From an uncultured Paraglaciecola sp. (lineage in GTDB: Bacteria; Pseudomonadota; Gammaproteobacteria; Enterobacterales; Alteromonadaceae), in the NCBI RefSeq assembly GCF_913020055.1, contig NZ_CAJWCF010000023.1, positions 1-47,446 of the forward strand: 47,446 bases of DNA, written 5' to 3'. Shown piece by piece: positions 1 through 7,218 of this stretch. Every line of letters starts with the position of its first letter. Positions within the stretch are counted from its first letter, which is position 1. The notes beneath the pieces were generated by a model. That model did not search any database and was not told the origin of the DNA. It saw only the letters and a list, made by a program, of their open reading frames with translations. The translations under genes and the position numbers were made by a program.

Positions 1-2
1 AA

Positions 3-101
3 TATATGGCAGCAATGAGTGTTGTTAATCAGTCAAATTGGTGTCTTGCAATTGGAGAGGGTCCATATATGGTATTAGAACAGCATCAAAACAGACGCTA
101 A
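3..101 (+). CDS. Possible C-terminal end of an unidentified protein running in from the left edge
   Basis: One plus-strand frame is open from the left edge (position 3) to a TAA at 99-101. It encodes about 32 residues ending in LEQHQNRR. It would overlap the 3' end of the convergent permease gene by 27 bases. The peptide looks protein-like, but it is too short to assign to a family, and the frame may be open by chance. No terminator is visible here. Confidence 0.25.
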   Translation, partial: YMAAMSVVNQSNWCLAIGEGPYMVLEQHQNRR

Positions 102-827
102 ACCTGTCACAGCTATGACCAACCAACGATAATATTTTTCTTCGATACGTTTCACAAAAACAATGCCCACCCAAGCACCCAACGCGATAAAAGGTAAACT
201 GATAAGATTTAACAAAAAAGAGTTCAGATCAATACTCTCCCAGCTAAACAAATGAAAGGGTACTTTAAACAGGTTAATCGCTAAGAAAAACCAAGCTGCG
301 GTGCCAATATACTCGTTTTTGGGTAGTCGCATACTGAGTAGATACAAAGCCATAACAGAGCCCGCTAAGTTGCCAACCATAGTCGTCACACCGCCTAAAA
401 ACCCCATCAATAAAGCAAACCATAGGTAGTCTGGGATAGAATCTTTATTGGCTTTTTCCATCCATAACATCAAACCTAAGCTGACAAAAATAATCACACT
501 CATGATGGTTTTAAATAATTGGTCGTCAATGACGTAACCCAGCCATGTACCAACCAATACGCCAATAGCTGCCGACGGAAATAACTTGATTAAGAAATAC
601 CAATTGGCATGCCTGTGGTAATACTTAACAGCAAATAAGTCAGCCATAATCAGCATAGGCAACATCAAACCTGCCGATACTTTCCCACCAAAAATAATCG
701 CAAGCAAAGGCACAGCAAACATAGACGCACCATGCACCCCTGTTTTTGCCATGCCAATAAAAAACGCCACTAAAAATAGCAGCGCCAAAGTTGTGTAACT
801 TAAGGAATAGGAAAACAGCTCTAACAT
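75..827 (-). CDS. TSUP (TauE/SafE) family membrane permease
   Basis: A polytopic inner-membrane protein of about 250 residues. The N-terminal part carries GMAKTGVHGASMFAVPLLA, the usual glycine/alanine-rich repeat of the sulfite exporter TauE/SafE family, and a second such repeat lies near residues 140-160 (LLMGFLGGVTTMVGN). About eight hydrophobic segments span the chain. Family members move small organic or inorganic sulfur-containing anions; the substrate cannot be read from sequence. I chose the ATG at 827-825. An in-frame TTG three codons upstream (836) gives only MLP extra, and neither start has a clear ribosome binding site. It is the last gene of a minus-strand run and has no obvious functional link to the acetyltransferase upstream of it. 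Confidence 0.85.
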   Translation of the reverse strand: MLELFSYSLSYTTLALLFLVAFFIGMAKTGVHGASMFAVPLLAIIFGGKVSAGLMLPMLIMADLFAVKYYHRHANWYFLIKLFPSAAIGVLVGTWLGYVIDDQLFKTIMSVIIFVSLGLMLWMEKANKDSIPDYLWFALLMGFLGGVTTMVGNLAGSVMALYLLSMRLPKNEYIGTAAWFFLAINLFKVPFHLFSWESIDLNSFLLNLISLPFIALGAWVGIVFVKRIEEKYYRWLVIAVTGLASVLMLF

Positions 828-866
828 GGGTAACAATCAATCATATTGAGCCGACTATTTTATCTA

Positions 867-1350
867 TCAAAGTGCTTTTTCCCAAAATAATGCCTTACCC
901 ATTTTAGGGTCGAGTTCATAGCCAGCAAAACCAAACTTTAGGTAGGCATTTTTAGCCACTTGATTACCTTCCAACACTTCCAAGGTAATTTTGCAGCAGC
1001 CCTTTTCTTCAGCGATATTTTCAACATATTGCAACATTTTTTGACTGAGCCCTAACCCTCTAAATTCAGAGGACACCACTAGATCATGAATATTAATCAA
1101 AGGTTTTACACTTAAACGTTGAAAAAGCTTCAAAACAATTTACCAAGCCAGCAGGTTTGCCATCTACATAACAAATTACACTAAAGGCTTGGGGTAATTT
1201 TGCCAATTCAGATGCCAAATTATCTTTCACTGTTTGGCTTAACGCCGTTGCTCCCCCCATAGGATCAAGCGCGTAGTTCTCAAGTAGGAATAACATATCT
1301 TGAGTGTGTATAGTGTCCTGATAGTTCAGAGTAAAAACATCGATGTTCAT
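867..1350 (-). pseudogene. GNAT-family N-acetyltransferase, split by a single-base frameshift
   Basis: Two overlapping minus-strand frames make one acetyltransferase. The upstream frame (1350 to 1093, 85 aa) gives the N-terminal half and ends FEAFSTFKCK followed by an out-of-frame TFD and stop. The downstream frame (to 867) continues PLINIHDLVVSSEFRGLGLS, which contains the acetyl-CoA binding R-G-x-G-x-S motif, then NAYLKFGF near the C-terminus. Removing one A from the AAAA run (TTTT at 1104-1107 on the plus strand) joins the halves as ...FKCKPLINIHD..., a normal GNAT of about 150 residues. It is either a recent pseudogene, a sequencing error in a short homopolymer, or (less likely) programmed frameshifting. 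The substrate is unknown. Confidence 0.8.
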
Positions 1351-1362
1351 TGAGGATTAACT

Positions 1363-1830
1363 TTATTGGCAGATAGAGGCGAAGAATGCCAGTGTAAGGG
1401 TTTGCAAGTCTAGTGGATTTAATTCAATTTCTAGACCCCTTCGGCCACCACTCACATAAATGGTTGGATATTGCTGGGCTGATTGATCAATGACTGTTTT
1501 CAACGATTTTTTCTGGCCAAGAGGACTGACACCACCCAACACATATCCCGTGCTGCGCTGCACTTCTGTTTTGTCAGCCATTTCGGCTTTTCTAGCACCA
1601 CAAGCCTTGGCCACACTTTTCATACTCAACATTAAATTAACTGGCAGAACAGCCACCACCAACTCGGTAGTGTCTAATTTAACGACTAGTGTTTTAAATA
1701 TTCGTTCAGACGCAACTGCCAGTTTCTCTGCCGCTTCTAATCCATAAGAAGCCTGCCCACTATCATGTTCGTATTGATGAACACTAAATTCAATTTTCGC
1801 CTTTTTAGCGCTGTTAACTGCTGGAGTCAA
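1363..1830 (-). CDS. ybaK: YbaK/EbsC-type Cys-tRNA(Pro)/Cys-tRNA(Cys) deacylase
   Basis: A 155-residue single-domain protein matching the YbaK/EbsC branch of the prolyl-tRNA editing superfamily. These are cytosolic enzymes that hydrolyse Cys-tRNA(Pro) made by mistake by prolyl-tRNA synthetase. Visible family features are TPAVNSAKKAKIEFSVHQYEHD at the N-terminus, the FKTLVVKLD strand with its conserved lysine, the SMKSVAKACGARKAEMAD segment, and the GYVLGGVSPLGQKK loop with its conserved GGxSPxGxK signature. Length is normal. It lies 12 bases downstream of nothing essential: the next gene downstream is the broken acetyltransferase, and a small lipoprotein gene ends 9 bases upstream, so these may be cotranscribed. 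Confidence 0.88.
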   Translation of the reverse strand: MTPAVNSAKKAKIEFSVHQYEHDSGQASYGLEAAEKLAVASERIFKTLVVKLDTTELVVAVLPVNLMLSMKSVAKACGARKAEMADKTEVQRSTGYVLGGVSPLGQKKSLKTVIDQSAQQYPTIYVSGGRRGLEIELNPLDLQTLTLAFFASICQ

Positions 1831-1839
1831 AATATAGGC

Positions 1840-2130
1840 TTATTTTTCAACCACACAATTTTTTTGAACTCTGGCTTTGACTTGGCGGATCATATTTATA
1901 TCCCCTTCAGCTTCTGCATCAACTAAATCTAATTTGGAATCTTGGCATTTGAGTTTGTTGGCTTGGTTTTTCATATAGGCCTCGTCTTTCTGCTTTTGAA
2001 TCACACCAGCCACACCAGTATATTGACCTCGGTCTTCTGGGCGTTTCTCTTTTTCGTAAGGTGGCGCTTGACGAGCACCACAAGCAACAAGTGTTAGGGT
2101 TAATGCACTAATAATAAAAATTTTGTTCAC
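1840..2130 (-). CDS. Small putative lipoprotein of unknown function
   Basis: A 96-residue protein with a lipoprotein signal peptide: MNK, a hydrophobic stretch, then the lipobox LVAC with the lipidated cysteine at residue 17. The mature part is charged and lysine/glutamate rich, has a predicted helical run (VIQKQKDEAYMKNQANKLK), and keeps two further cysteines (in KCQDSK and KNCVVEK) that could form a disulfide in the periplasm. The residue after the lipidated cysteine is glycine, so by the E. coli +2 rule it would be sorted to the outer membrane. I do not recognise a named family. It sits 40 bases downstream of the ubiquinone hydroxylase gene, and a functional link is not evident. Confidence 0.7.
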   Translation of the reverse strand: MNKIFIISALTLTLVACGARQAPPYEKEKRPEDRGQYTGVAGVIQKQKDEAYMKNQANKLKCQDSKLDLVDAEAEGDINMIRQVKARVQKNCVVEK

Positions 2131-2170
2131 TGAATTTTCCTTTTAAAAATAAAACACGGCTATTGAAGCG

Positions 2171-3385
2171 CTACTCTAAATGAACTTTAGCTAATTCAGG
2201 CAATTCGCCTTCAAGACCCATGGCATGTTGAATAATTTTTTGTTTAGTAAATGATGAGTGATTAGCCAAACTTAAGCCAGTATCCCTGATTAATTTTTTA
2301 ACCGGTTGATCTCCAGCAAATAAACGCTTAAAACCTTCCATTGCGGCAACCATTTTCACTGCTTCAGTTTTTCGCCAGCGTTCAAAAGGTCGTAAATTTT
2401 TAGCTAAGCCAAAATCCTTGTCTTGTTTGACCAATTTAATAATCTGTTCGGCCAATGCTGCAGCATCCAATATTCCTAAATTTGCTCCCTGACCTGCTAA
2501 AGGATGGATAGTATGCGCAGCATCGCCAATGATAGCGACTCTATTACCTACCCATTGGCGCGTATAACGCATTTTAAGCGGATAACTTTGCCTGTCACTG
2601 ACTAATTCACAGATGCCTAATGTGCAATCGAATGCGGCAGTTAGAGCTTTGTTAAAATCTTGATTTGATAGTTTGAGCAGTTCAGCTGCTCTAGGTTCAT
2701 CTTGAGACCAAACAATCGAACAATAATGGGGATCCCATAAAGGTAAAAAAGCCAAAGGGCCAGTAGGCGTAAAAACCTGCCGAGCAATGTGCTTGTGCGG
2801 CAAAGTAGTTTTTACTGTTGCGACTATCGCATGTTGATCATAATCCCAAAATGTTTGCGCTAAATTAGCCAGCTTTTTTACCATTGAATTAGCACCATCA
2901 GCGCCTATCACTAATCTGGCACTTAACTGACTACTGTCGTCTAAGGTAATAAAACATTCTTGTTGGCCAAATACTAACTGCTTTATCTTTTTAGGGGCAA
3001 GTAGCTCAATAAAACTACTGTTCTGGGCTTGTATCCATAAACTGTGTCGAATCGCTTGATTTTCTACAATATGACCAAGTTGTTGTTTTTCAACTTGCTG
3101 AGCAGAAAACTCGATTTTAGCAAAACTGTCTTGATCCCAAACCTGCATGTCCACATAACTGCAGATTCTACTTACATCTAAATGCTGCCACACACCTAAG
3201 TTACGTAAAATATTCTCTGTGGCTAAGGTTAGTGCGCTTACACGTAGTTGCGGATCACCACTTGGCATAGACTCACTAACATGTCCTTCAACCACAGCAA
3301 CCGACAATCCACTGCCTTTTAAAGCAAGCGCTTGCGTCAGCCCAACTATGCCGCCGCCCACCACAACTATGTCGTATGCATGCAT
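2171..3385 (-). CDS. ubiI: UbiH/UbiF/UbiI/COQ6-family FAD-dependent ubiquinone biosynthesis hydroxylase, most like UbiI
   Basis: A 404-residue aromatic-ring hydroxylase with the three flavoprotein monooxygenase signatures in order: the dinucleotide-binding VVGGGIVGLTQALALKGSG near residue 8, the DG motif VIGADGANS near 160, and the GD motif VAIIGDAAHTIHPLAGQGAN near 285. The family adds a hydroxyl group to the ubiquinone precursor ring. The N-terminal GGGIVGL...GSGLSVAVVE and C-terminal AMGLEGELPEL resemble E. coli UbiI (VisC) more than UbiH. The gene starts 4 bases after pepP, so the two form an operon. In E. coli ubiH lies between pepP and ubiI; here only one hydroxylase is present. UbiH identity cannot be excluded without a tree. 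Confidence 0.85.
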   Translation of the reverse strand: MHAYDIVVVGGGIVGLTQALALKGSGLSVAVVEGHVSESMPSGDPQLRVSALTLATENILRNLGVWQHLDVSRICSYVDMQVWDQDSFAKIEFSAQQVEKQQLGHIVENQAIRHSLWIQAQNSSFIELLAPKKIKQLVFGQQECFITLDDSSQLSARLVIGADGANSMVKKLANLAQTFWDYDQHAIVATVKTTLPHKHIARQVFTPTGPLAFLPLWDPHYCSIVWSQDEPRAAELLKLSNQDFNKALTAAFDCTLGICELVSDRQSYPLKMRYTRQWVGNRVAIIGDAAHTIHPLAGQGANLGILDAAALAEQIIKLVKQDKDFGLAKNLRPFERWRKTEAVKMVAAMEGFKRLFAGDQPVKKLIRDTGLSLANHSSFTKQKIIQHAMGLEGELPELAKVHLE

Positions 3386-3389
3386 TCTT

Positions 3390-4709
3390 TTAGCTGCTCT
3401 TTTTAATCATAAGGGTTTCAATGTCGCTGATGGTTTTAGGTGCAGCTAAGGTCAGGTTTTCATAACCGGATTGAGTTATTAGTAAATTATCCTCAATCCG
3501 AATACCTATGCCCCGCCACTTTTTATCAACGTCAGCATCAGGTGCCACATAAATTCCGGGTTCGACTGTTAGTACCATTCCCGGTTGCAACGGTCGGTCC
3601 TGGCCATCAATTTTGTAATTGCCCACATCATGCACATCCAAACCAAGCCAATGACTCAAACCGTGCATATAAAACTGACGGTAGGTTTGCTGTTCAATAT
3701 TGTCGACTAGTTCCCCTTTAAGGATACCCAAATCGATTAAACCTTGAGTGATCACTTTAATTGCCACATCACTGGCCTGGTTAATAGTGTTGTTAGGCTT
3801 AATCACCTCAAAGGCGGCGAGTTGTGCATCTAGCACTAGTTGGTAGAGTTGTTTTTGTGGTGCTGAAAAGGTGCCAGATATCGGGAATGTGCGGGTAATA
3901 TCCGATGCGTACCCCTGCCATTCGCAGCCCGCATCAATTAACACTAGGTCACCGTCTTTCAATTCTTGATTGTTCTCGGTGTAATGCAAGATACAAGCAT
4001 TGTCTCCCGCCCCAACTATAGTGCCATAGGCTGGATATTTAGCACCTTGCATGGCAAATTCATGATGAATTTCTGCTTCGAGGTGATATTCGTTTTTACT
4101 TTCCTCAACAAATTGCATCGCCCGAATATGCGCTTGGGTGGCGATAGATGCCGCTTGACGCATCAAATCTATTTCACAAGTAGATTTAATTAAGCGCATT
4201 TCATCTAGGATGATGCGAACGTCAATCAGACTAGAAGGCGCATTTTTACTTTGTTTAGGCGCTTCACGTAAAGATTGCAAGGTTGAAAAAACAAGATCAT
4301 CGGCATCATGATTATGCCCTTGAGCAAAATACAGATGTTGGTGTCCATTGATTAAATCGACTAACCGGTCTTCTAGTTCATCTAATGCAAAGGCCATGTT
4401 CACAGGGTACTGCTGTTTAGCTTGTTTTGGACCAAACCTGCGACCATGCCAAATTTCCATATTAGGGTCTTTGTCTAGGCAGAATAAAATACACATACCA
4501 TTTGAATATTCTTGATGGTTAGACAGCACTAACCATGCCTCGGGCTCCGGAAATCCACACAAAAATTGAAAATAGCTGTCTTGGCGAAAAGCATACTCAG
4601 TATCACGACTACGCGTGACTAAGTGAGCAGCAGGCACCAAACAAATACTGTTTGGTTGCATTGTTTGTAATAGGTACTTTTGACGGGTTAAAAATTCGGT
4701 ATTATCCAT
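3390..4709 (-). CDS. pepP: Xaa-Pro aminopeptidase PepP (aminopeptidase P II)
   Basis: A 439-residue M24B metallopeptidase that removes the N-terminal residue from peptides with proline at position 2. The N-terminal domain includes the substrate-side RQDSYFQFLCGF. The pita-bread domain holds the five dinuclear metal ligands: D259 and D270 (LIDAG...SDITRTF), H353 (HGLSHWLG), E383 (TVEPGIY) and E406 (IRIEDN), numbered from the ATG. I use the ATG at 4709-4707; an in-frame TTG two codons upstream (4715) is the only alternative. The order ygfB-pepP-ubi hydroxylase is the same as in E. coli. Confidence 0.95.
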   Translation of the reverse strand: MDNTEFLTRQKYLLQTMQPNSICLVPAAHLVTRSRDTEYAFRQDSYFQFLCGFPEPEAWLVLSNHQEYSNGMCILFCLDKDPNMEIWHGRRFGPKQAKQQYPVNMAFALDELEDRLVDLINGHQHLYFAQGHNHDADDLVFSTLQSLREAPKQSKNAPSSLIDVRIILDEMRLIKSTCEIDLMRQAASIATQAHIRAMQFVEESKNEYHLEAEIHHEFAMQGAKYPAYGTIVGAGDNACILHYTENNQELKDGDLVLIDAGCEWQGYASDITRTFPISGTFSAPQKQLYQLVLDAQLAAFEVIKPNNTINQASDVAIKVITQGLIDLGILKGELVDNIEQQTYRQFYMHGLSHWLGLDVHDVGNYKIDGQDRPLQPGMVLTVEPGIYVAPDADVDKKWRGIGIRIEDNLLITQSGYENLTLAAPKTISDIETLMIKKSS

Positions 4710-4763
4710 AAGCAATGCTGTGACTCACTTTACAGTTTTACAAAAACCAAGACGTTAATTGAA

Positions 4764-5333
4764 TTAATGAACTGTTTTAGGTTCACTTTGCTGTTGTTCT
4801 GGAGATTTACCTAACTCGTTAAAACATAACATAGCGGTAACTCGCACATATTCCATCACTTCAAATAAAGCCTGCTCTGACTCTTCATCTTCATTCATTT
4901 CATCGTCCATGCGGGCGATTTCTGCAAAATCTTCTAAGGCTTCTTTTACATCAGCAGAGCAACCGGTTAAATCATCCTGATGTAAACCAAACCCAAGCAT
5001 AAAACCTTGCACCCAACTTAACAAAGCTTGGCCTCGCTCATTAATAGGTGACGAATCCTCTGGCAAACAAAGTACTAGCGCAAAGTCACTTTCAACTAAT
5101 TGCTGACAAGTGGTGTCAAAAAGGCTTTTAAAGGCTTCGTCTACTTCTTTAGAAAATGACTCACCTTGATGAATGAAATCAGCTAATGGCTCTAACCAGT
5201 CTTGGCATTCTAATGGCATTCCACCACCTAACATGCCACAAAACATCCCCTGAACTTCGGCGGGAGAGGTTAAAATATTGTTGCGTTCAAGTAACGCGGT
5301 TAAAGTATCGAAAAGGTTGGTTGATGTATTCAA
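4764..5333 (-). CDS. ygfB: YgfB/UPF0149 family protein
   Basis: A 189-residue acidic cytosolic protein of the YgfB (UPF0149) family. Recognisable parts are SPAEVQGMFCGMLGGG near residues 23-38, LLSWVQGFMLGFGL in the middle and a terminal helical region EYVRVTAMLCFNELG. Length is typical. The molecular role of the family is poorly defined. The gene is the first of the minus-strand run ygfB-pepP-ubiI and is divergent from 6S RNA. The usual neighbour zapA is not between ygfB and the RNA gene here. Confidence 0.92.
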   Translation of the reverse strand: MNTSTNLFDTLTALLERNNILTSPAEVQGMFCGMLGGGMPLECQDWLEPLADFIHQGESFSKEVDEAFKSLFDTTCQQLVESDFALVLCLPEDSSPINERGQALLSWVQGFMLGFGLHQDDLTGCSADVKEALEDFAEIARMDDEMNEDEESEQALFEVMEYVRVTAMLCFNELGKSPEQQQSEPKTVH

Positions 5334-5435
5334 AATGCTCTCTCAATCGTTGGACAAAACAATGCTACCACTCTCAAGATGGCAAATACATGATAGTAGG
5401 TACGATAGCGCTAGTATATCTAACAGCTAACATAT

Positions 5436-5441
5436 TATAAT
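5436..5441 (+). promoter_or_regulatory. Candidate -10 box upstream of 6S RNA
   Basis: A perfect TATAAT lies about 54-59 bases before the mature 5' end of 6S RNA. No good -35 is seen at the right distance, and no close match lies nearer the mature end. If used, it would make a precursor with a leader of about 45-50 nt that is then trimmed, as happens with the longer E. coli precursors. This assignment is tentative. Confidence 0.4.
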
Positions 5442-5494
5442 GGCTGTGTTTGTTGTGTGGCGAGTTTTTTACTGGCTTTACAACAAATTATTTT

Positions 5495-5682
5495 CTATGC
5501 CTCCTGGGGTGTTTGCCAGTTTAGTTATGTCCCTGGCCGATGCTTTTTACCTAGGGAGTTGATTCCACTACTATTGCGCAAGCTCGGCTCGTATCGAGAA
5601 GCCTAAGGTAGCGATGATACTTCCGCCCTGAACTTTCGGTTCACGGGCTTACACCGAACAGCGGCATTTTGGGAGGCATCCA
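5495..5682 (+). ncRNA. ssrS: 6S RNA (SsrS), regulator of sigma-70 RNA polymerase
   Basis: About 185 nt resembling E. coli 6S RNA. The closing stem pairs ATGCCTCC (5497-5504) with GGAGGCAT (5672-5679). Between them are TCCCTGGCCGATG on the 5' side of the central bubble, the conserved GCTCGG...CGAGAAGCC arm (about 5581-5609), and the CCTGAACTTTCGGTTCACGG apical hairpin (about 5629-5646) followed by the GCGGCATTTTGGGAGG 3' side. 6S RNA mimics an open promoter and binds sigma-70 holoenzyme in stationary phase. It is divergent from ygfB as in E. coli, but zapA is missing beside it and ygfA lies about 4.2 kb downstream instead of next to it. Ends are set from the stem and are accurate to a few bases. 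Confidence 0.9.
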
Positions 5683-5715
5683 AACTATTCAGAACGGATT
5701 GAGAGTAATAGTCAT

Positions 5716-6126
5716 ATGAATCAAGAAGAACAAGTACAAACTTACGGAAAAGATGTGATAGAAGCTCTGTCTTCGATAGTAAAGTGGAAATATGACGATT
5801 TTCATAAAGTGATGTTAGCTGAATTTTCGGTAGACAAACAAGATCAAGTTTTGTTTACCTTACAACAGGTATTACCTGTGAGTTGGGATATAAACACCAT
5901 CAAAAAAGCACCTGGCGAAGTCAAACATTACGCAGGGTCATTCTCCAAACTAGTTAAGCAACAAAAACTATTCAGTACCAGTGTTGAACGTCATCCCAAA
6001 GTGATGGCAGCTTGGTGGCCTTGGGGTCATGGTGCTACCGTTTCTGTTAGGTTGTTTTTAACTGATACTTCTCCATATGTTGCCAAAACTGGTTTTATCA
6101 ATAAGTTAACACGCCTTTTTGCTTAG
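5716..6126 (+). CDS. Unrecognised 136-residue protein directly downstream of 6S RNA
   Basis: I do not recognise a family. The protein has no signal peptide or membrane segment. It is moderately basic and rich in lysine and aromatic residues, and it has a central VERHPKVMAAWWPWGHG segment with three tryptophans and a glycine/histidine turn, followed by a strand-like VSVRLFL. The start is an ATG preceded by GATTGAGAGTAATAG, a weak ribosome binding site. The gene begins 33 bases after the end of mature 6S RNA and no terminator is visible between them, so 6S RNA and this mRNA could come from one transcript. The reading frame is clean, and it is on the plus strand like the genes that follow. Confidence 0.65.
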   Translation: MNQEEQVQTYGKDVIEALSSIVKWKYDDFHKVMLAEFSVDKQDQVLFTLQQVLPVSWDINTIKKAPGEVKHYAGSFSKLVKQQKLFSTSVERHPKVMAAWWPWGHGATVSVRLFLTDTSPYVAKTGFINKLTRLFA

Positions 6127-6188
6127 GGGCTGTTGATCCTAAATAAATTTGCTGTCAGAGAAAAAATCAATATACTTGCATGTATGTA

Positions 6189-6234
6189 GACCAAATGGTC
6201 AACTTTTAAAATTAAGGAACCGGGTCTGATGACC
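6189..6234. promoter_or_regulatory. Two GACC/GGTC inverted repeats upstream of ribokinase (candidate operators)
   Basis: GACCAAATGGTC at 6189-6200 is a palindrome with a 2-base centre. GGTC-TGAT-GACC at 6223-6234 uses the same four-base arm in the opposite arrangement. Both lie in the spacer before the ribokinase-nucleoside hydrolase pair, 75-120 bases before its likely start codon. They look like binding sites for a dimeric regulator, but no regulator gene of this cassette is in the window. Confidence 0.35.
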
Positions 6235-6308
6235 TAATATATGGTTTTATTCTGCTAGAATAAATGCCATGCACTAGCACGTTAAAACAAGAGGCACAGC
6301 AACGTATT

Positions 6309-7199
6309 ATGGCCGTTATCAACTTTGGTTCAATCAACATCGACCATGTCTATCAGGTCGACCATTTCGTTCAACCTGGTGAGACTATTGCGTCAAGCCA
6401 TTATCAATGTCTATTAGGTGGTAAAGGCGCTAATCAATCTATCGCATTAGCCAGAGCCGGATCTGAAGTGCGTCATGTGGGAAAAATAAACGAAGCAGAT
6501 GTCTCCTTCAAACAAACCATGATCCGAGATGGCATTGATTGTAAACATGTATCTTGCACCGAAATGGCCACTGGCCATGCAATTATTCAAGTCACGCCTT
6601 CCGCCGAAAATGCCATAGTGTTGTTTGGTGGAGCCAATCATGAAATGACACCTAAAGATATTATGCAGGCATTGGATACTGTGTCATCTGCCGATTGGGT
6701 GTTGACTCAAAATGAAACCAGCAATATCGACCAAGTGCTAATTCAGGCCAAAGAAAAAGGCTTACAGGTAGCATTTAATCCCGCTCCTATGACTGAGTCT
6801 GTTAAACATCTTCCACATGAATGTATTGATTTATTAATCGTTAATGAAGTGGAAGCTGAAGAAATTTCAGGACGCCAAGACTTAGACAAAATAGAAGACT
6901 ACTTTCGCCAAGATTGGCCCCATGCTGAAGTGTTGATTACGTTAGGTAAAGCCGGCGTACGTATGCTCAAAAAAGATAAAACGATTAATGTACCCGCTTT
7001 TGAAGTAGAAGCTGTAGATACAACGGCAGCTGGTGATACATTTATCGGCTATTTCTTGTCTGCGTACAGTACCCACACAGATTCCAAAACCGCTTTAACA
7101 CGAGCTTGCGCCGCCTCAGCCTTGGCAGTTATGCAAGTTGGTGCAGCACAATCTATACCTAGCATAGAAGACGTGAACCGTTTTCTTGCTAAGCAATAA
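6309..7199 (+). CDS. rbsK: Ribokinase, PfkB family
   Basis: A PfkB-fold sugar kinase of 296 residues that would phosphorylate ribose to ribose-5-phosphate in the cytosol. The N-terminal INFGSINIDHVYQVDHFVQP and the GGKGANQSIALARAG segment (substrate-side GG motif, PfkB signature 1) are typical of RbsK. The C-terminal DTTAAGDTFIGYF contains the catalytic aspartate and anion hole (signature 2). I prefer the ATG at 6309; the frame stays open to an ATG at 6264, but the extra 15 residues do not look like ribokinase. It is 19 bases upstream of the nucleoside hydrolase gene, which implies an operon that salvages ribose from nucleosides. Confidence 0.9.
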   Translation: MAVINFGSINIDHVYQVDHFVQPGETIASSHYQCLLGGKGANQSIALARAGSEVRHVGKINEADVSFKQTMIRDGIDCKHVSCTEMATGHAIIQVTPSAENAIVLFGGANHEMTPKDIMQALDTVSSADWVLTQNETSNIDQVLIQAKEKGLQVAFNPAPMTESVKHLPHECIDLLIVNEVEAEEISGRQDLDKIEDYFRQDWPHAEVLITLGKAGVRMLKKDKTINVPAFEVEAVDTTAAGDTFIGYFLSAYSTHTDSKTALTRACAASALAVMQVGAAQSIPSIEDVNRFLAKQ

Positions 7200-7218
7200 T
7201 TTTTCAGGGAGACACTAA

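Noticed and set aside
63..72. Palindrome CCATATATGG near the left edge
   Set aside because: It is short, AT-rich and lies within the end of the permease gene spacer; it is likely chance and is too weak for a terminator.
5186..5440. 84-codon plus-strand open frame, considered as a replacement for zapA
   Set aside because: Most of it is antisense to ygfB, and its translation has none of the ZapA features (N-terminal IFG-type segment, long coiled coil).
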